From: Fidelibacterota bacterium
GTDB lineage: Bacteria; Fidelibacterota; Fidelibacteria; Fidelibacterales; Fidelibacteraceae
DNA length: 11,381 nucleotides
Direction of reading: 5' to 3'
Assembly: GCA_016937825.1 (NCBI GenBank)
Contig: JAFGVT010000125.1
Location: forward strand, 1-11,381
Shown in pieces: positions 7,979 through 11,381 of the stretch (its first letter is position 1; the number at the start of each line of letters is the position of its first letter). The notes below the pieces were generated by a model that did no database searches, had not been told where the DNA came from, and saw nothing but the letters and a program-made list of their open reading frames with translations. The position numbers and the translations under genes were made by a program.

Positions 7979-7994
7979 GCCGCCGGCCGGCGGC
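7979..7994. promoter_or_regulatory. perfect 16-bp GC palindrome in the divergent intergenic region
   Basis: GCCGCCGGCCGGCGGC is identical to its own reverse complement. It lies midway in the 190-bp gap between the dehydrogenase (minus) and the secreted repeat protein (plus), about 20 bp upstream of the plus-strand -33 region. It could bind a dimeric regulator acting on both genes, or extrude as a cruciform. No regulator gene is adjacent. Confidence 0.45.
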
Positions 7995-8013
7995 ATGATT
8001 TTCCAGTTTAGGG

Positions 8014-8044
8014 TTTTATTTATTAAGGGCGTTTCATAGATTTG
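8014..8044 (+). promoter_or_regulatory. Bacteroidota-type promoter of the secreted repeat protein
   Basis: TAGATTTG (8037-8044) is an exact match to the Bacteroidota -7 consensus TAnnTTTG. Exactly 19 bases upstream sits TTTT (8014-8017), one mismatch from the -33 TTTG. The expected start near 8050 gives a leader of about 33 nt to the ATG at 8084. The match also supports the FCB-group assignment. Confidence 0.6.
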
Positions 8045-8083
8045 CGGGTGCATGGAAAATTTAACATTCATTCTGGAGTTCTC

Positions 8084-10048
8084 ATGAAAAACAGCCTCGC
8101 CGACCGCCGGTTTGCCCTTCTTTTCATTTCCCTCACCGCTTTTCTCACCCCCCTGACGGCAGACGGATGGCGCGAACGGCCGGATATGTTCAATCCCAGC
8201 GGAGTGCCCAGCCTGTCCTTCTCTCAGCCGCGTTTTGCGGACCTTGACGGCGACGGCGATCAGGACCTGATCCTTGGCAATTCCTCGGATAAGCCCCATT
8301 ACATGACCAATGTGGGTTCCGCGACAGCTCCGGGCTATCTGCATATGGAAGATATTTTCATCAGCGTCGCCGCCCTTGACGCCGAAATGGGCGTTTTCGG
8401 GGATATGGATAACGACGGCGATCTCGACATGGTCACCGGGGGCTATACGGGGATCAGCCTCTACCGCAATACCGGCTCGGTCTATTTCCCGGTATTTGAA
8501 AAAGTGTCCGGCTATTTTCCCTTGTTCTCGGGGGTGCATAATCCGGTGCCGGACCTGGCGGACCTCGACGGCGACGGTGACCTGGACATGGTCGTGGGGT
8601 TTTCCGAAGACGGATCGGTCCGGATCTATCTGAACGGCGGCAGCGATTCCCTGGCGGTCTTTTCGGACAGCCATATGACCCTGATCGGTGATGCGGGACT
8701 CTATGCCTATCCGGTGTTCTGCGATCTGGACAGCGACGGGGACATGGATATCGTCTGCGGAAAGGACGGGCACGGTTTTATTTACTATCAGAACACCGGC
8801 AACGCGCAGGGCTTTGTCTATCAGGCGAATACAAGCATGTTCTCCGGCATCGGGGACGAGGGCTACTTCAATTCCCCCGCGATGACGGACATGAACGGGG
8901 ACGGAAAAGCCGACCTTGTTTTCGGGACCGCTTCAGGTCCCCTCAGCTATTACCGCAACACGGGGACGGCCTCCGTTCCGGCCTGGACGCGGAACACGAC
9001 CCTTTTCGGCGGCGTGATCGATATCGGCGGGGCGAGCAATCCCTTTTTCATCGATTACGACCATGACGGGGATATGGACCTGGCGACGGGAAGCCAGATG
9101 GGTGACGTGAAGTATATTGAAAATATCGGCACCGCCCGGGTGCCCTCCTGGAAAGCGAGCCGCACCTTCACGCCCTTAAAACATTCGATCTATTCCTTTG
9201 TCACGCTGGGTGACGTCAATAACGACGGCTACGCCGATGCCCTCGTGGGCGATCTTTCGGGGAACATCTACCTGCATTTCCATACCGGCACCGCCTTTTC
9301 CTCAACCCCGGCCACGCTCTTTGCGCTGGGCGGATGGTCCTGCCCGCGCTTCATCGATATGGACCGGGACGGCGATCTGGATATTGCGGCGGGCAATGAG
9401 GACGGGCTGCTGTATTACTACGAGAACAGCGGCAGCGCCGATTCGCCCGTCTGGGGCGAGATCTACGGATATTTCGGCGGACTGGACGTGGGCTCCGATG
9501 CCGTCCCGGCCTTCGCGGACATCGATTTCGACGGGGATTATGATCTTGTGACGGGAAACGCCTGGCGCGAACTGCGGTATTTCGAGAACCGCGACGGTGT
9601 CTGGGTCGAAGACACCACCGTGGTCGAAGGGATCGTCGGCGGGCAGAATTGCGCGCCCGCTTTTGCGGACCTTGACGGCGACGGCGACATGGACCTGACG
9701 CTTGGCGATTACGGCGGCACCTTCGCCTATTATGAGAACACGCGCCCCGTCGTGGCGCTTTCCGAAAAGAACCTGCTGCCGGAACGCTTCGGCCTTGAGA
9801 ATTATCCCAATCCTTTCAATCCGGCTACCACCGTCCGCTACCGCCTTCCCGCGGACAGCCGCGTATCGCTGTCGCTGTATGATCTCGGCGGGAAATTCAT
9901 CCTCTCCTTGCTGGATGAGGACCGGGCTGCCGGCCATCATTCGCTGACCTTCAGTGCCCGGGAAAATCTGCCCAGCGGGATCTATATTTTACAGCTTACG
10001 GTGAACGGCAGCGCCGGAGAACGCGCCAAGATCATGCTGCTGAAATAA
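8084..10048 (+). CDS. secreted FG-GAP/VCBS repeat protein with T9SS type A sorting domain
   Basis: This 654-residue protein has a signal peptide (1-26, likely cut after LTA before DGW). It then has ten calcium-loop repeats of the pattern DxDxDGDxD..G beginning at residues 53, 107, 160, 214, 269, 324, 377, 425, 479 and 529, each followed by a Y-x-N-T-G-type strand. The C-terminal part (about 568-654) is a Por/T9SS sorting domain: FGLENYPNPFNPATTVRYRLP, a YDLGGK strand, LPSGIYILQL and a basic KIMLLK end. Together they indicate export through Sec, then the type IX system, and attachment to or release from the cell surface; FG-GAP repeats typically build calcium-bound beta-propellers that bind ligands or partners. 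There is no catalytic domain, so a binding or structural role is inferred. The start is ATG at 8084 with GGAG 5 nt upstream; a TTG at 8042 lies over the promoter and is rejected. It is divergent from the dehydrogenase and convergent with the hydrolase. Confidence 0.93.
   Translation: MKNSLADRRFALLFISLTAFLTPLTADGWRERPDMFNPSGVPSLSFSQPRFADLDGDGDQDLILGNSSDKPHYMTNVGSATAPGYLHMEDIFISVAALDAEMGVFGDMDNDGDLDMVTGGYTGISLYRNTGSVYFPVFEKVSGYFPLFSGVHNPVPDLADLDGDGDLDMVVGFSEDGSVRIYLNGGSDSLAVFSDSHMTLIGDAGLYAYPVFCDLDSDGDMDIVCGKDGHGFIYYQNTGNAQGFVYQANTSMFSGIGDEGYFNSPAMTDMNGDGKADLVFGTASGPLSYYRNTGTASVPAWTRNTTLFGGVIDIGGASNPFFIDYDHDGDMDLATGSQMGDVKYIENIGTARVPSWKASRTFTPLKHSIYSFVTLGDVNNDGYADALVGDLSGNIYLHFHTGTAFSSTPATLFALGGWSCPRFIDMDRDGDLDIAAGNEDGLLYYYENSGSADSPVWGEIYGYFGGLDVGSDAVPAFADIDFDGDYDLVTGNAWRELRYFENRDGVWVEDTTVVEGIVGGQNCAPAFADLDGDGDMDLTLGDYGGTFAYYENTRPVVALSEKNLLPERFGLENYPNPFNPATTVRYRLPADSRVSLSLYDLGGKFILSLLDEDRAAGHHSLTFSARENLPSGIYILQLTVNGSAGERAKIMLLK
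8240..9694 (+). repeat. ten-fold calcium-loop repeat array within the secreted protein
   Basis: Ten copies of the D-x-D-x-D-G-D-x-D loop recur with spacings of 54, 53, 54, 55, 55, 53, 48, 54 and 50 residues. Copy 5 has N in the third and K in the seventh position (DMNGDGKAD) and copy 7 is DVNNDGYAD; the other eight have D at the third and D or G-D at the later positions. The near-constant period fits tandem propeller blades. Confidence 0.85.
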
Positions 10049-10050
10049 GG

Positions 10051-10070
10051 AGCGGGATGCCCGGCTTTTT
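10051..10070 (+). terminator. candidate intrinsic terminator of the secreted repeat protein gene
   Basis: AGCGGG-ATG-CCC(G)GCT forms a six-pair stem with one bulged G and a three-base loop, followed by five T. It begins 2 bp after the TAA stop of the plus-strand gene. The loop is short and one base is bulged, so strength is moderate at best. Confidence 0.45.
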
Positions 10071-10133
10071 ACCCTTGCCTTCTGACCTGCGAGATCAAGC
10101 ATGCGCGTGCTGGCCGAAGACTTCTGTCTGCCC

Positions 10134-11150
10134 TCAGGGCTGACTTCCTTCTTTTACATTTTCGATGATGGTTTCGCGGATATCTTCCGCTTCCGGCGTC
10201 GGGAACAGCATGCCAACGTGAAAAAGGCCCTCATATTCGTAAAAATCGAAGGCGATATTTTTTTTCTTTGCCATTTTGTAAAGTTTTCTGCAGTCCGCAG
10301 CAAGCAGATCGTGCGTTCCCACATAAAGCGAGATAGGTGCCAGCCCGGTGATCTTACCGTAGATGGGGCTGACGAGATAATGCTTTGTACTGAGTTGTCC
10401 GGCGTATGCCTTTCCGGCAGCTTTGATCGAATCGATGTTCAGCATCGGATCAACCAGGTCTAATTTTATGATGCCGGGATTGCTCATGGTCACATCGATA
10501 CAGGGAGATAAGAGGATCAGCTGTTCCGGTTGCGGAAACCCCGTTTCCCGGATAAATTGCGCCAATGCCAGTGTCATACCTCCCCCTGCAGAATCCCCCA
10601 TGATCGTGATATCCTTCGGATCGGTCTTTTTGATCAGTTCCGAATAGATATTCAGTAAAAACGCAAAGACATCGGGGGCGGTGTAGGCGGGTGCCAAAGG
10701 GTAATCGGGAGCGATCACCCGGACTCTCAGCTCGTCCGCGATGACAGAGATAAAATTCCAGTGGGGCGGTAGAAAATTATATTTATAGGAGCCACCATGA
10801 AGGTAAATGACGACCTTATCGCTTATTTCGCCCCGGGGTGTGATGTCCCATATGTTATGTCCGAACAGTTCTTCGACTGAAACTTGAAAGGTCAGGAACA
10901 TGGTCTGGGGCGGCCGGGCCTGGGTGGTCAGGGTCAAATTATTGATAAAATCACCCAAAATACTGCCTTCTTTCATATTGCTGTTTTTCATGCCGTTCTC
11001 GATCAATTTTGTCATCCAGCTCTTCTCCTGCTCGATGAACATGTGATCCTGATGAGGCTTTTCGTCTATGCTGGTCCGGGCGTCCGCGGCATGCGGAAAG
11101 ACTATCAGCAGCAGGCTGAAAATAATCCAGAATTTTGTTAACGAATGCAT
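10134..11150 (-). CDS. secreted alpha/beta hydrolase, HSL / alpha/beta hydrolase fold-3 family
   Basis: From the ATG at 11150 the product is 338 residues. This start is preferred over an ATG at 11213 because it gives a clean signal peptide (MHSLTKFWIIFSLLLIVFPHAADA, cut near residue 24) and has GAGGAGAG a few bases upstream. The enzyme shows the hormone-sensitive-lipase pattern: oxyanion-hole HGGS (118-121), APDYPLAP (147-154), nucleophile elbow G185-D-S187-A-G-G190, acid D281 (VGTHDLL) and H311 (GLFHVGM), so the triad is complete. Such enzymes hydrolyse short- to medium-chain esters; the natural substrate is unknown. The leader predicts a periplasmic or secreted location, unusual for this largely cytoplasmic family. 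The first ~90 residues are charged and not recognised. It is convergent with the repeat-protein gene (85 bp gap). Base composition looks more AT-rich than its neighbour. Confidence 0.92.
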   Translation of the reverse strand: MHSLTKFWIIFSLLLIVFPHAADARTSIDEKPHQDHMFIEQEKSWMTKLIENGMKNSNMKEGSILGDFINNLTLTTQARPPQTMFLTFQVSVEELFGHNIWDITPRGEISDKVVIYLHGGSYKYNFLPPHWNFISVIADELRVRVIAPDYPLAPAYTAPDVFAFLLNIYSELIKKTDPKDITIMGDSAGGGMTLALAQFIRETGFPQPEQLILLSPCIDVTMSNPGIIKLDLVDPMLNIDSIKAAGKAYAGQLSTKHYLVSPIYGKITGLAPISLYVGTHDLLAADCRKLYKMAKKKNIAFDFYEYEGLFHVGMLFPTPEAEDIRETIIENVKEGSQP

Positions 11151-11220
11151 GGTCGCTCTCCTCTTCCTGTGGTTTTCACGGAAGGTCAGTTTCGTGTTTT
11201 TTTGCGGTATCATGATCCAT

Positions 11221-11340
11221 TCACCGTACTTTCCTCAACCAAAGGGAGCCTGATGCGGTAAGCGCACATGTGAGCATGATGAGTACATAAAATGAATATA
11301 GCTTCTTTACCCGGGATAAAGTACTTAAAAATGCATTCAT
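11221..11340 (-). CDS. possible small single-span membrane peptide (39 residues)
   Basis: An ATG at 11340 opens a 39-residue frame ending TGA at 11221, 70 bp upstream of the hydrolase start on the same strand. It has a basic N-terminal part (STLSRVKK), one hydrophobic segment of about 20 residues (YSFYVLIMLTCALTASGSLW) and a basic end (LRKVR). I recognise no family. An in-frame TAA lies 9 nt before the ATG and no clear ribosome site is visible, so it may be the decayed tail of a larger gene or chance. The hydrophobic, charge-flanked pattern makes it worth keeping as a candidate. Confidence 0.33.
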   Translation of the reverse strand: MNAFLSTLSRVKKLYSFYVLIMLTCALTASGSLWLRKVR

Positions 11341-11381
11341 CCGGAATTAAAAATAAGATGTTCCCTCTGCAGTGGAAAAGA

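Noticed and set aside
8042..8083. TTG start 14 codons upstream for the repeat protein
   Set aside because: It overlaps the predicted promoter -7 element and precedes the signal peptide. ATG 8084 has a ribosome site and a clean leader.
7940..8773. 277-codon minus-strand frame
   Set aside because: It is the shadow of the repeat protein; its translation has the repetitive I-A-V-A-V-pattern expected from reversed calcium loops.
10130..10142. GCCC-TCA-GGGC inverted repeat at the hydrolase stop
   Set aside because: The stem is only four pairs, overlaps the stop codon and has no T-run, so it is not a credible terminator.
11151..11213. Longer N-terminus of the hydrolase starting at ATG 11213
   Set aside because: It would add 21 polar, basic residues before the signal peptide. 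The GAGGAGAG just upstream of 11150 and the leader at that start argue for the shorter form.
1..11381. CRISPR array, insertion sequence, prophage or toxin-antitoxin system
   Set aside because: No spaced direct repeats, terminal inverted repeats, transposase, integrase or paired small toxin genes were seen anywhere in the window.

Overview
The window looks like a chromosomal segment of a bacterium of the FCB (Bacteroidota-Chlorobiota-Fibrobacterota) group. Three signals agree. The first is a TonB-dependent receptor with an N-terminal carboxypeptidase-regulatory-like domain, paired with a DUF4249 lipoprotein. The second is a secreted repeat protein ending in a Por/type IX secretion (T9SS) sorting domain with the YPNPFNP signature. 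The third is a promoter upstream of that protein matching the Bacteroidota -7 consensus TAnnTTTG. The YPNPFNP style of sorting domain is common in Ignavibacteria, Calditrichota, Marinimicrobia and Cloacimonadota relatives, but the sequence alone does not fix the phylum. All genes but one lie on the minus strand.

Right to left along the minus strand: a possible 39-residue single-span membrane peptide (11221-11340); a secreted alpha/beta hydrolase of the HSL/fold-3 family (10134-11150); a short-chain dehydrogenase (7126-7893) followed by a strong intrinsic terminator; a DEAD-box RNA helicase with a DbpA-type RNA-binding tail (5285-6874); a hemolysin III/PAQR membrane protein (4569-5222) that starts at TTG and is probably cotranscribed with the helicase; a TonB-dependent receptor plus DUF4249 lipoprotein operon (4375 to 1192, 10 bp apart); and the N-terminal 355 codons of a phytoene-desaturase-like FAD oxidoreductase (1-1065) that runs off the left edge.

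The one plus-strand gene (8084-10048) encodes an exported protein with ten regularly spaced calcium-binding FG-GAP/VCBS-type repeats and a T9SS sorting domain. It is divergent from the dehydrogenase across a 190-bp region containing a perfect 16-bp palindrome, and convergent with the hydrolase.

Functionally this is a mixed neighbourhood. It holds an outer-membrane uptake pair, a T9SS-exported surface protein, an exported esterase-like enzyme, an RNA helicase and general redox enzymes. I see no phage, CRISPR, transposon, tRNA or rRNA, and no clear multi-gene novel system. The items most worth a second look are the repeat architecture of the secreted protein, the small ORF at the right edge, and several perfect inverted repeats in the intergenic regions.
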